Source: an uncultured Prevotellaceae bacterium
Lineage (GTDB): Bacteria > Bacteroidota > Bacteroidia > Bacteroidales > Bacteroidaceae
NCBI GenBank assembly: GCA_900316285.1
Contig: ONCG01000017.1
Location: forward strand, 1-64,000
Direction: 5' to 3'
DNA length: 64,000 bases
The notes below the pieces were generated by a model. It had not been told where the DNA came from. It saw only the letters and a program-made list of their open reading frames with translations, and ran no database searches. Position 1 is the stretch's first letter. Every line of letters begins with the position of its first letter. Positions 26,900 through 35,847 of this stretch are shown here, in pieces. The position numbers and the translations under genes are program-made.

Positions 26900-26922
26900 A
26901 CCCATCGCTTCATTCTGACCTT

Positions 26923-27020
26923 TGTAGGGACGGGGTTCATTCCCCGTCAGCAATTAGCCTTGTATCTTGCGGACGAATAGTCTTGTGCCTTGCTGACGGG
27001 GAATAAACCCCGTCCCTACA
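26923..27020. repeat. 98-bp inverted repeat between convergent genes
   Basis: TGTAGGGACGGGGTTCATTC then CCCGTCAGCAA (26923-26953) is matched by TTGCTGACGGGGAATAAACC then CCGTCCCTACA (26990-27020), about 31 bp per arm with one mismatch. It lies between the FadL-like and PriA stop codons and could act as a two-way terminator. Its outer words resemble the GTAGGGG end of the GGGCAGAC family. A 22-bp array begins 12 bp later. Confidence 0.85.
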
Positions 27021-27032
27021 TGTGTCAAAAGT

Positions 27033-27230
27033 ATTGCTTTTAGACTCCAAGAGCAATGCTCCCAGACTCCAAGAGCAATGCTTTTAGAAGCTCAGAGCAT
27101 TGCTCCCAGCCTCCAAGAGCAATGCTTTTAGAAGCCAGGAGCAATGCTTTCAGAAGCCAAGAACAATGCTTTTAGAAGCCAAGGGCAATGCTCCAAGAAC
27201 GCCAGAGCATTGTTCTTGCCACTGAAAGGC
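27033..27230. repeat. 22-bp periodic array, nine units
   Basis: ATTG or AATG cores occur at 27033, 27055, 27077, 27099, 27121, 27143, 27165, 27187 and 27209, always 22 bp apart. A common unit is GCAATGCTTTTAGAAGCCAA plus two bases; variants include GAGCATTGCTCCCAG. The array ends at the PriA stop codon, which lies inside its last unit. Confidence 0.9.
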
Positions 27231-29524
27231 TATAAAGGATCAACATCGAAGAATACTTGCAGGGCGGCATATTGCTTGTCCTGCAAGATTTGTTTCTGGG
27301 CCCGCTGCAGGTATTCGCGTACCAGCTGAAGATCAATGCCGTTCTCTAATTTGAGAACAATTTTGCGAATGTGCAGCGTCTTCACTTTCGAGACACCGGG
27401 CTTGTCGGGCCCTAACACTCGCTCACCAAACCACTGGCGAAGCAGACTGCCCATGTAGATAGACGCCGACTCAACGGTGCTCTCGGTTTTGTGTCGCAAG
27501 TAGATGTAGACGAGATGATAGAAGGGTGGATAGCGGAACTGCCGACGCTCCTCGAGCAGGTCGCTATAGAAGGTGGCAAAATCGTTGTTCACCACTTGCA
27601 TGATTACTGGCAAATCCTTGTTCTTGGTCTGCAGCAGCACATGTCCGCGCTTGCCCTTTCGGCCGGCACGCCCGCTCACCTGCGCCATCATCATGAATGC
27701 ATGTTCATAGGCGCGGAAGTCGGGATAGTTGAGCATCGTGTCGGCATCGAGGATGCCCACCACCGACACGCGGTCGAAATCCAGTCCCTTCGAAATCATC
27801 TGTGTGCCGATGAGCACATTAGTTCGCCCAGAGGCAAAGTCACCGATGAGCCGCTCATAAGCATTGCGGGAGCGAGTGGTGTCTAGGTCCATACGGGCAA
27901 TGCGGGCTTCGGGAAAGAGCTCGCGCAACTGGTCTTCAATCTTCTCGGTGCCATAGCCGCGGCCGCGCAGGTCGGTGCCTTCGCACGACGGACAGCGCGT
28001 GGGCACGGTGTAGGTGTAGCCGCAATAATGGCAGGTCAGCGTATTGGTATTCTTGTGCAGCGTCAGCGACACGTCGCAGTTTTTGCATCGCGGCACCCAC
28101 CCGCAGGTGTTGCACTCCACCATCGGCGCAAAGCCACGGCGGTTCTGGAAGAGGATGACCTGCTCCTGATTGTCGAGCGCCTTTCGCACGGCCGCCAGCA
28201 GTTGCGGCGAGAATGGGCCTGACATCATCTTCCGACGTCGAAGGTCTTTCACATCGACCACTTCTATCTCCGGCAGTTCGATTCCTTGGAAGCGAGTCGT
28301 AAGCGTTACCAGTCCATACTTCCCCTTCTGTGCATTATAGTACGTCTCCATCGAGGGCGTCGCAGTGCCAAGGAGGACGCGGGCCTCGCCCAGTCGGGGA
28401 AGGTTGGAGTGGGCCGCCATCATGATTGCCACACTCCTTGCATGATAGCGCGGGGCGGGGTCTTGCTGCTTGAAGGAGGTCTCGTGCTCCTCGTCGACAA
28501 TGACCAGGCCGAGGCGCTGCATCGGCAGGAACACGGCCGAACGGGCTCCGAGGATGACATCATAGGGATTCCTTGAGAGTTGCTTCTGCCAAATCTCCAC
28601 GCGCTCAGCATCGCTATAGCGAGAATGGTAGATGCCCAGGCGGTTGCCAAACACGGCACGCAGGCGGTCCATCATCTGCACGGTGAGAGCGATTTCCGGC
28701 AACAGATAGAGCACCTGCCGACCTTCGTCGAGGGTTTTCTGAATGAGATGGATATAGATTTCAGTCTTGCCACTCGACGTCACGCCATGCAGCAACACCA
28801 CCTTTTTACGCAAAAACTGGAACAACACCTGATTGTAAGCGTCCTGCTGGGCGGCATTGAGCTTTTTGATGCGTTCTGGATGTGGTTCACCACCATGGTT
28901 CAGGCGCCCCACCTCACGCTCATAGGTATAGAGAATCTTTCGATCGATGAGTGCCTTCAGGGCCGCTGCCGTGCAATGGCTTTCGTTCATCAGTTCCTCG
29001 CGGGTAATCTCGGCGATGTCCGCTCCATCAGCTGCCGATTGCCCAATGCTATCGGCATAGCCCGTCAGCGAGAGGAAGTCGACAAGTACCTTTTGTTGTT
29101 TCTCGGCGCGTCGCAGCATATCAAGGGCGATGTGCAATGCCTGTTCGTTGCGATAAGGCTCGCAAAGGCCCACATAAGTCTCAGTTTTCGGCCGGTAGCC
29201 TTCCTCGTTCTTCAGTCCGGCCGGCAGGGCTGCATTCATCACCTCGCCCAGTGGAGCCATGTAGTAGCTGCTAATCCACTGCCACTGTTGCAACTGTTCC
29301 GGCAACAGGATGGGCTTTTCGTCGAGCAACTCCATGACGGCTTTTACCTCGAATTCAGGCTTTCGGTCGTGCACGCTGACTACAACGCCGGTGTATCGCT
29401 TCGACTTGTTGAATGGTACGACGACGCGCATGCCGGCCTCGGCCCGTGCCGCCAGCTCATCACTGATGGCATAGGTGAACACCCCGTCGAGGGGCAGTGG
29501 CAATATCACGTCGACGTACTTCAT
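27230..29524 (-). CDS. priA: Primosomal protein N' (replication restart helicase)
   Basis: 764 aa from ATG 29524 (MKYVDVILPLPLDGVFTYAI), the usual PriA start. The 3'-DNA-binding domain is followed by the helicase core with Walker A in HGVTSSGKTEIY and the DEEH box in LVIVDEEHETSFKQQ. The cysteine-rich zinc region has CNTCG, CKNCD, CHYCG and CPSC, and LLQTKNKDLP lies near the end. It restarts stalled replication forks. The 3' end overlaps the last unit of the 22-bp array. Confidence 0.95.
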   Translation of the reverse strand: MKYVDVILPLPLDGVFTYAISDELAARAEAGMRVVVPFNKSKRYTGVVVSVHDRKPEFEVKAVMELLDEKPILLPEQLQQWQWISSYYMAPLGEVMNAALPAGLKNEEGYRPKTETYVGLCEPYRNEQALHIALDMLRRAEKQQKVLVDFLSLTGYADSIGQSAADGADIAEITREELMNESHCTAAALKALIDRKILYTYEREVGRLNHGGEPHPERIKKLNAAQQDAYNQVLFQFLRKKVVLLHGVTSSGKTEIYIHLIQKTLDEGRQVLYLLPEIALTVQMMDRLRAVFGNRLGIYHSRYSDAERVEIWQKQLSRNPYDVILGARSAVFLPMQRLGLVIVDEEHETSFKQQDPAPRYHARSVAIMMAAHSNLPRLGEARVLLGTATPSMETYYNAQKGKYGLVTLTTRFQGIELPEIEVVDVKDLRRRKMMSGPFSPQLLAAVRKALDNQEQVILFQNRRGFAPMVECNTCGWVPRCKNCDVSLTLHKNTNTLTCHYCGYTYTVPTRCPSCEGTDLRGRGYGTEKIEDQLRELFPEARIARMDLDTTRSRNAYERLIGDFASGRTNVLIGTQMISKGLDFDRVSVVGILDADTMLNYPDFRAYEHAFMMMAQVSGRAGRKGKRGHVLLQTKNKDLPVIMQVVNNDFATFYSDLLEERRQFRYPPFYHLVYIYLRHKTESTVESASIYMGSLLRQWFGERVLGPDKPGVSKVKTLHIRKIVLKLENGIDLQLVREYLQRAQKQILQDKQYAALQVFFDVDPL

Positions 29525-29545
29525 GTCAAGGTTATTGAGACGTTG

Positions 29546-29553
29546 CAAAGTTA
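29546..29553 (-). promoter_or_regulatory. Promoter -7 box of priA
   Basis: TAACTTTG on the minus strand, 22 bp ahead of the chosen start. Confidence 0.55.
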
Positions 29554-29643
29554 CGAATAAGTGAGCGAAATGCAAAGGAAAAAATGTTTTTTTTGCTTTG
29601 CTTTTCCGAGCGGAAGTAAATTCGGCGGAGCCAAAGGTATGAA

Positions 29644-29682
29644 AAAAAAGCAGATATCCGCCTATTGATATCTGCTTTTTTT
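29644..29682 (-). terminator. Terminator between the porin and priA
   Basis: AAAAAAGCAGATATC (29644-29658) pairs with GATATCTGCTTTTTT (29667-29681). With T-runs on both strands it works in both directions. It lies 22 bp after the porin stop. Confidence 0.9.
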
Positions 29683-29703
29683 ATAGAGTGAAGAACAAAA
29701 AGT

Positions 29704-30345
29704 TCAGAAAAACCATGTGGCACCAATCTGCCATGAATTGTACTTGCCGTGGAGTCCGTTCTTGGCCGCATCGACAGCATCGCCAAACGTCACGTCGCCC
29801 GTGCGGCCTAAGGCAACGTTGTAGTTGGCCGTCAGCTGTATGGGACCGACGGTGAAGCCCACGCCGCCGTTGACGCTGAAGTTGGAGTTCTTGACGCGCC
29901 ACGCCAAGTCGCCTTCTTCGCTTCGGCTGATTCGTTCTGACTCGTCGCCCAGGCGGAATGCCACCTGAGGGCCGGCATAGGCAAACACTTCGGCAGAGCC
30001 CAGGCTGATGCCGTAGCGGATGTTGAGCGGCACTGCTATCTGGCGGGTTTTCAGGGCTTTCACCTGAAGACTTCCGTCACCCGCGTAGTTCATAGTCTCG
30101 TAGAGGTCAATTTTCGATTCGCGCTGGTTGTAGAGTGCGGCAACGTCGATGGCGAATCCCGGCAACGGCAGTCCGATTTTGACTGTCGGTCCGATGAACC
30201 ATCCCATGCGGTTGTCGGCATTGAAGACATCGCTCTTGAAGTCAAGAACTTCTATGCCTCCCTTCACACCGAACTTCACTTGTGCCTGAGCGGCGAGAGT
30301 GCCAATCAGGGCCAATGCAACGGCCAGTATACGTAGTTGCTTCAT
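29704..30345 (-). CDS. Small porin-like outer-membrane beta-barrel protein
   Basis: 213 aa with a signal peptide (LAVALALIGTLAAQAQ). The mature part has the pattern of PF13568-type barrels: KFGVKGGIEV, GWFIGPTVKIGLP, FAIDVAALYNQ, VPLNIRYGISLGSAEVFAYA, GGVGFTVGPIQLTANYNV, ending WQIGATWFF with the terminal aromatic residue needed for outer-membrane assembly. It follows the T9SS genes on the same strand, 51 bp after gldN. A similar small barrel next to PorP or PorK is common, but no T9SS role can be claimed. Confidence 0.87.
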   Translation of the reverse strand: MKQLRILAVALALIGTLAAQAQVKFGVKGGIEVLDFKSDVFNADNRMGWFIGPTVKIGLPLPGFAIDVAALYNQRESKIDLYETMNYAGDGSLQVKALKTRQIAVPLNIRYGISLGSAEVFAYAGPQVAFRLGDESERISRSEEGDLAWRVKNSNFSVNGGVGFTVGPIQLTANYNVALGRTGDVTFGDAVDAAKNGLHGKYNSWQIGATWFF

Positions 30346-30396
30346 ATTTCTTGTCTTTAAGGTTGCTTAAAAAACGGTGATGGCTACGGCCATTGC

Positions 30397-31488
30397 TTAG
30401 TGTCTCTGACGGCGTACCGACACACGGGCACCCGACGACGAACTCGACGAAGAACGCTCCTTGGTCTTCTTTGCTTTCACACTGCTACTCTTCGTGCGCG
30501 GCGTGCGGGCTTCCTTCGTCTTCACCTTCTTCTGCTTCACGTCGACATTGGCTGCAGCGATGCTGTCGAGGGAATCGGCCTGTTCGGGTTTACCCCAGAT
30601 GTGCGTTTCGAATTCCTTCAGCTCGGCCTCGATGCGCTTTTGCTCGGCACTGATCTTCGTAGAGTCGTTGCCACAGATGCGAGCCAGCGACTCACCCAGC
30701 ATGTTATTGGTTTTATAGATGGTGCCCTTATACATATTCAGCGTGAAATAGTCGTCGACACTCATCGTGGCGGCATTGTTCAGATTGCTCGTCATGATGG
30801 TCTGCTTGGCGAGGAACGGTGCCAGGTCGTCGTACTTCACCCAGAACAGCGGCTTCTTCTCGTCCACGCCACCCCACTCTTCAACCCAGATGGGGCACAG
30901 GGCAAGCACCTTCGTGTGGAAGGTAGACGTAGCCTGGTCGTAGTACGCACTCTCCTTGATATAATACGCCGTGACCTCCTTCGACGGGATGTCGCTATCC
31001 TCGAGGCGGATGCCCTTATCGGTGCGCTCGAAGAAGATGCCCTGGTCTTTCAGGAACTGCAGGGGCTTGATACGCGCCGAGTCGGTGAAGAGCTCATTGC
31101 CGTCGAGACGATACTCGTAGGCCGAGATGCCACCATTCTTCGGACCACGCATCATCAGTTTGAACATATACGTGAAGAGATTCATCTGCGTGCCTACGGG
31201 TTCTTTCGGATAGTAGAGGCCGGCATTGGCATCGTCGTGGAGGTCTACCTCACGATAGATATCGCGGCGCCACACCACGTCCTCCGACATCGATGCCTGC
31301 GTGGGGAACGACAGTTGTGCACGGGTGGTCATCGTGTTGGCATTCGACTTCTGAGCCGTCTGCTGCTGCCTCTGCTGCGCTTGCTGGTTGCGTCGCTGCT
31401 GAGGCTGGGCGGAGAGGCCCAAGGTGACAAAGTAACAAAGTAACAAAGTAACGAACTTTGCCATTGTGTTTGCTTCTATCTTCTTCAT
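30397..31488 (-). CDS. gldN: T9SS periplasmic ring component GldN/PorN
   Basis: 363 aa with a signal peptide (FVTLLLCYFVTLGLSAQ). A second ATG at 31464 is an equally possible start. The conserved body has VVWRRDIYREVDLHDDANAG, LYYPKEPVG, NLFTYMFKLMMRG, AYYIKESAYYD and MSVDDYFTLNMYKGTIYKT, matching GldN/PorN. With the GldK lipoprotein it forms the large periplasmic ring of the type IX secretion system. The C-terminal 60 residues are Lys/Arg/Ser-rich (SSSVKAKKTKERSSSSSS). It is last in the porP-gldKLMN order. Confidence 0.93.
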   Translation of the reverse strand: MKKIEANTMAKFVTLLLCYFVTLGLSAQPQQRRNQQAQQRQQQTAQKSNANTMTTRAQLSFPTQASMSEDVVWRRDIYREVDLHDDANAGLYYPKEPVGTQMNLFTYMFKLMMRGPKNGGISAYEYRLDGNELFTDSARIKPLQFLKDQGIFFERTDKGIRLEDSDIPSKEVTAYYIKESAYYDQATSTFHTKVLALCPIWVEEWGGVDEKKPLFWVKYDDLAPFLAKQTIMTSNLNNAATMSVDDYFTLNMYKGTIYKTNNMLGESLARICGNDSTKISAEQKRIEAELKEFETHIWGKPEQADSLDSIAAANVDVKQKKVKTKEARTPRTKSSSVKAKKTKERSSSSSSSGARVSVRRQRH

Positions 31489-31561
31489 TTTGTCTAACTA
31501 TTTCGTTTCAATCAAATTTCATTTCATTTCCCTTCCCTTTCCGAAGAAGGGTTGGCGTCCT

Positions 31562-33115
31562 TTATCTCACGATGAACTCCATAGCACCTGGCAGCGTACG
31601 CTGGATGCCATCAGGACCAATGGCCTTCACGCCACGAACGTAGAAGCGCTTGTTGCGCGAGAGTTTGCGGAACGTGTCCTTCTGACGGCCGGAGAACGAA
31701 GCACCCTCGGAGGCGATAGGAATGGAGTTACCCATATCATCGAAGAACACCGTTTCGAAGCTAAGCACCTTGAACGGGATATCCAAGAGTCCGTCGTCGA
31801 TGGCTGCATGGAGCTGGTCCATCGCCACGAGCGATGCCTTCGGCATGTTACCACCTTTGAAGCGGTCGCTACCCACGACGACATACGGTGTAGGATCGGG
31901 CAACTTGCGGACTTTAAACGTTACTTGTGCCATTTGTCGCGTCTTTCCCTTGTCGTTGGCCGACACGGTGAACACCACATCCTTGCCCACCTGGGCAGGC
32001 GTTGCCACATAGTGACCGGCACCCTTTGCAACGAGCGAACCGCCACTCATGCTCACCGAAACGGCATTGGCTGGAACACCCGGTACACTAACACTCATCG
32101 GGTTCTGGAATCCGGCATAGAGCACATTCATCAGGTCGGCAGCAACCGTAGCTCCCGTCGGTGCGGGAATCACCGAATACTTCTGCAGGAAGTCGCGACG
32201 CATGGTCTCACCGGCCGCATTGCGTGTGATGAGATAACCGCTGAACGAATGTTCGCCGACGCTTCCGGCCGTGAACGAATACTTACCCTTGGCATTGATC
32301 TTCGTGCCGTTGACGTAGATTTCCGGCTGCATGGTCGTATCGACGGCAGCCATGACGATATCGGCATTGAACACCTCGCCAGGATAGAGTGTGGTCTTCT
32401 CGGGAATGACGAAGGCATCGAGCTTGTTCACACGGATGTCCTTCACGTCGATGTTCGAAACAAGGGTGTGAAGCACCTCGCCCTCTGCATAGCGCACGTC
32501 GCTCTGCAACTTCGAAAGCAATGTCACGGCTGCAGCCACGGGCATGTCCTCAAACATATATTCCTGCCAGTTCTTTCCCAGCGCACGTGCCGACTTTGGC
32601 ACCTCGGTGGTCAGGTTACTGGCAATGATCTCCTGCTGCTTCGGATCGGCCACCATCTTCAGGATGCGATTTCGATAGGAGTTGATCATCTCAAACAGAT
32701 GACGGCCCTTGCCGGTGCCGGGAGCCAGCATGATCTGACTTGCTGCCTCCAGGTCGTCCTTGGCCTTGATGTTATCGATGTCGGCGTCCTTGCCGTCAGC
32801 CTCGGTGACGATGGCCTCTTTCAGCTGCTGGGCAAAATTGTATAGCGAATCGCTCATCAGCTTCACCGCCTGCGATTTCTCAAACCATTGCCTGACCTTC
32901 TCGGGGTTCTGCTTCATCTGTGTGGCAAACGTGTTGTAGATGGCCTCGTTCTCTTTCGCAGAGTTGCTGGTCGTTCGGCCGAGGCTCTCTTCTACAACCG
33001 TAAAGCCATTGAGCACCTCGTTTGAGACGTTCAGAGCCAGCATGGCCATCAACACCACATACATGAGGTTGATCATCTTCTGGCGGGGCGATACGTAGTT
33101 TCTTCTAATTGCCAT
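31562..33115 (-). CDS. gldM: T9SS motor shaft protein GldM/PorM
   Basis: 517 aa. One N-terminal membrane segment (MINLMYVVLMAMLALNVSNE) is the family signature that couples to GldL. The periplasmic part is a chain of domains ending with a GldM C-terminal region (FYVRGVKAIGPDGIQRTLPG). GldL and GldM form the proton-driven motor, with GldM spanning the periplasm towards the GldK-GldN ring. 119 bp separates it from gldL; that gap contains repeats of TTTATAGT and TTCACTA. Confidence 0.94.
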   Translation of the reverse strand: MAIRRNYVSPRQKMINLMYVVLMAMLALNVSNEVLNGFTVVEESLGRTTSNSAKENEAIYNTFATQMKQNPEKVRQWFEKSQAVKLMSDSLYNFAQQLKEAIVTEADGKDADIDNIKAKDDLEAASQIMLAPGTGKGRHLFEMINSYRNRILKMVADPKQQEIIASNLTTEVPKSARALGKNWQEYMFEDMPVAAAVTLLSKLQSDVRYAEGEVLHTLVSNIDVKDIRVNKLDAFVIPEKTTLYPGEVFNADIVMAAVDTTMQPEIYVNGTKINAKGKYSFTAGSVGEHSFSGYLITRNAAGETMRRDFLQKYSVIPAPTGATVAADLMNVLYAGFQNPMSVSVPGVPANAVSVSMSGGSLVAKGAGHYVATPAQVGKDVVFTVSANDKGKTRQMAQVTFKVRKLPDPTPYVVVGSDRFKGGNMPKASLVAMDQLHAAIDDGLLDIPFKVLSFETVFFDDMGNSIPIASEGASFSGRQKDTFRKLSRNKRFYVRGVKAIGPDGIQRTLPGAMEFIVR

Positions 33116-33234
33116 TTATCTTCAGTTTATAGTTTATAGTGAATAGGTGATAGCTTGTGATTACTCATACAGCTGTGAGTCCTTTCTTTCATGGGAAGGT
33201 ATCACGCAGAGGCACATCAAACCTTGTTCACTAA

Positions 33235-34167
33235 TCACTGTTCACTATTAATAATCGGAGCTTTTGGCATGTTTACCGTCATGGCCTCAATCATGCGAGC
33301 ATAAATCTTGTTCAGCTCGGCAATCTGCTGTGCCATCTTACGGCTCTGCTCGTTGATCTCGTCGATGGTGCCGATTTGCTGGCTGGCACCCTTGAGCTGC
33401 ATCTCGTAGACCTTGCAAATGCCCGTGAGCGTACGGTTGAGGTTCTCCATCTCCTCGCTGTCGCGGGTCAGGCGTTCGCTCTGCTCGCTCACCTTCTGCA
33501 GCATCTCAGTCAACTTCTTGAGTTCCTCAACATAGTTGCCTTGAGCCTCGGCCATATCGGGCGTTTTCTCCTGCTGCTGATCAATCCACGAGCCACCAAC
33601 CTGGATACCGGTAACGCCGGGAGTGCCGGAAACACCAACAGCCCCTGTTGCACCGCCTTCGACGCCTTCGCCCACTTCTCCTTGTGCAGCAGCACCGCCG
33701 CCACCAATAATAATGGTGCCGCCACCGCCACCGACGACACCACCGCCGCCACCAACATAGCCGCCACCACCGGCATAGCCACCGCCGCCATGGACTGCAG
33801 CAACGCCCAGATCGGAGCCAGCCTCGGCGTGTTCGCCATCGACAGGCTGAACGTCGCCGCTGAATCCACCCTCGCCATTGACCACGACACCGGTGTCCAA
33901 GCCCACATGGGTAGGCAGTTCGCGGCCATCGGCAGTCTTGTCGAACGGGCGGTCGAAACCTGAGATGAAGAACACCAGCACCTCAGTTCCCATACCGAGG
34001 AACAGCCAGAAGTTAGCACCCGGCAAGTGAGTCAGTTTAAACAAGGCACCCAGAATCACAATGGAGGCACCCCAGCTATAGGCATAGTTCATGAACGTCT
34101 GTCCAGGAACGCTGTCCAACCACTTCTGTAAGCGGTAGATGACATTATATTTGCTGTACTGCGTCAT
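33235..34167 (-). CDS. gldL: T9SS inner-membrane motor protein GldL/PorL with glycine-rich insert
   Basis: 310 aa. Two N-terminal membrane helices (YSWGASIVILGALFKLTHLP, NFWLFLGMGTEVLVFFISGF) with the Glu at about residue 62 of the proton path are as expected for GldL. The C-terminal coiled coil (ELKKLTEMLQKVSEQSERLT) is also normal. Between them, residues about 122-186 are very rich in Gly (HGGGGYAGGGGYVGGGGG, GGGGGTIIIGGGG). The nucleotide sequence of this part is a mix of GCCGCC and CCACC words. The insert should be a flexible cytoplasmic linker. Confidence 0.92.
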   Translation of the reverse strand: MTQYSKYNVIYRLQKWLDSVPGQTFMNYAYSWGASIVILGALFKLTHLPGANFWLFLGMGTEVLVFFISGFDRPFDKTADGRELPTHVGLDTGVVVNGEGGFSGDVQPVDGEHAEAGSDLGVAAVHGGGGYAGGGGYVGGGGGVVGGGGGTIIIGGGGAAAQGEVGEGVEGGATGAVGVSGTPGVTGIQVGGSWIDQQQEKTPDMAEAQGNYVEELKKLTEMLQKVSEQSERLTRDSEEMENLNRTLTGICKVYEMQLKGASQQIGTIDEINEQSRKMAQQIAELNKIYARMIEAMTVNMPKAPIINSEQ

Positions 34168-34231
34168 CTTTATTTACGATTTACGGATTTACGAATTTCT
34201 TTTATCAATTTCTCTCTTGGAAATCGGGTTT

Positions 34232-35737
34232 CTATCTCTTTTTCTTTCCTTTTCCTTTACTCTTACCCTTGGCACCCTTGGCCTTCTCGCTGGTGGTGTT
34301 TGCCAACGAACGCACACAGCGGAAGCCGATGTAGCTGCGAGGCTGGTTCTGGTATTCCCATGTGCGCCAAGCCGAGCGGATATAGCTCTCGGGGTCTTTC
34401 CAAGAACCACCGCGCACACTCTTCTTCTTCAGCTTGTAGGGGTCTTCCTTCGCTGCCTTGTATTCCAATTGCGGGTTCAGGTCGTTCATGGCATCCACAC
34501 CAGCCTCGGTATAGATAGTCGACGTCCACTCGGCCACGTTTCCTGCCATGTCGTACAAGCCATTCGAGTTGGTGCCGTAGATGCCCACCTTCGATGTAAT
34601 CAGGTTGCCATCCTTGGTGTAGTTGCCGCGGTCGGGCTTGAAGTTGGCAAAGAAACAACCCTCGCCACTCTTCACCTGTTCGTTCTCCCAAGGGAACTCC
34701 GTCTGGTCCTTACCACGGGCTGCATACTCCCACTCAGCCTCGGTTGGCAGGCGATAGCGCTGCACATAGCGGGCTTCGGGGCCCAAGCCTTTCAGCAGAT
34801 ACTCGGTGCGCCAGGCGCAGAAGGCATTGGCCTGTTCCCACGTCACACCCACTACGGGATAATCGTTGTAGGCGGGGTTCGAGAAATAGTTGCGCAGATA
34901 TACTTCGTTATCGGAGTTCTGGAAGTCGTTCACCCAGCAGGTTGTGTCAGGATAGATGTTCACGATGTAGGTGTTCAGGAAGTCCCACGGACCCGACAGT
35001 GGGCGGTTCAGCGTCTGGCGCACGATGCGACCCTCGTCGTCGATGTAGGCGGTGTCCTTCGAAATCATCACCACCGCATTCGGATCGACCACCACATCGG
35101 TGTTTAGGTTGCGCTCCTCGGCATTCAGACGATTGCGACGCAGGGCGGCTGTAGTGTAGTCGTACACCTCGTAGCGATAGTTCATCTGCGAATAGTCAAG
35201 GAGTTTCTCGCCTGTCACGGGGTTGGTCACGTAGAGGCTTTCAATGGCACGCTCCTCGTCCTCATTGGGCTTGCGCGGGAGTGGCTTCTTCCAGTTCAGA
35301 TGGGGAGTAACCTCCTCGCCCTTCTCCTCAGTAATCATATAGCTCTCGTCGCCACCGTAATTAGGATCGGCCAGGCGTGTACGCAAGATGCTGTCGCGCA
35401 CCCAGTTGACGAACTGCTTGTACTGGGAGTTGGTCACCTCAGTTTCATCCATCCAGAAACCATCCACCGACACATCTCTCACAGGGGTTTTCTTGCCCCA
35501 GAGTGTGTCCTGTTCGTCAATACCCATGCGCAACCAACCACGGCCGATATTCGTCATGCCGTAGGGGGTGGGTTCGCTGAACGTGCGGCCACCGACACCA
35601 ACTACTTCACCGCCCTTGCCCGACGACGAAGCATGCTTGGCGCTCATGCAGCCCACCATAACAAAAGTAACAAAGCAACAAACTGACAAGGCAACGAACC
35701 CTGCCACTCGGCTTTGTCCTTTCGACTTCTTTTTCAT
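34232..35737 (-). CDS. gldK: T9SS lipoprotein GldK/PorK
   Basis: 501 aa from ATG 35737 (MKKKSKGQSRVAGFVALSVC), chosen because it gives a lipoprotein signal with lipobox VMVGC; the frame is open up to 35827. The body is an FGE-sulfatase/SUMF1-like fold: GWLRMGIDEQDTLWG, VSVDGFWMDETEVTNSQYKQ, RLPTEAEWEYAARG, GLYDMAGNVAEWTS, VRGGSWKDPESYIRSAWR and YIGFRCVRS. GldK forms the outer-membrane-attached ring with GldN. The C-terminus is basic (KAKGAKGKSKGKGKKKR). Confidence 0.94.
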   Translation of the reverse strand: MKKKSKGQSRVAGFVALSVCCFVTFVMVGCMSAKHASSSGKGGEVVGVGGRTFSEPTPYGMTNIGRGWLRMGIDEQDTLWGKKTPVRDVSVDGFWMDETEVTNSQYKQFVNWVRDSILRTRLADPNYGGDESYMITEEKGEEVTPHLNWKKPLPRKPNEDEERAIESLYVTNPVTGEKLLDYSQMNYRYEVYDYTTAALRRNRLNAEERNLNTDVVVDPNAVVMISKDTAYIDDEGRIVRQTLNRPLSGPWDFLNTYIVNIYPDTTCWVNDFQNSDNEVYLRNYFSNPAYNDYPVVGVTWEQANAFCAWRTEYLLKGLGPEARYVQRYRLPTEAEWEYAARGKDQTEFPWENEQVKSGEGCFFANFKPDRGNYTKDGNLITSKVGIYGTNSNGLYDMAGNVAEWTSTIYTEAGVDAMNDLNPQLEYKAAKEDPYKLKKKSVRGGSWKDPESYIRSAWRTWEYQNQPRSYIGFRCVRSLANTTSEKAKGAKGKSKGKGKKKR

Positions 35738-35847
35738 ATTCATTGTTTCCATTATCATTGTTTTCACGTTGTTCTTTCTCCACTGCGTTACGAAAGCGTC
35801 TCCTTCGTCGCCGTGGTCCCTTGTCACTTTGTCACCTTGTTACTTTG

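Noticed and set aside
29704-30345. Naming the small porin as a T9SS component such as PorT
   Set aside because: It is a beta-barrel protein next to gldN, but the visible motifs fit the general PF13568-type barrel and no PorT-specific feature can be shown from sequence alone.
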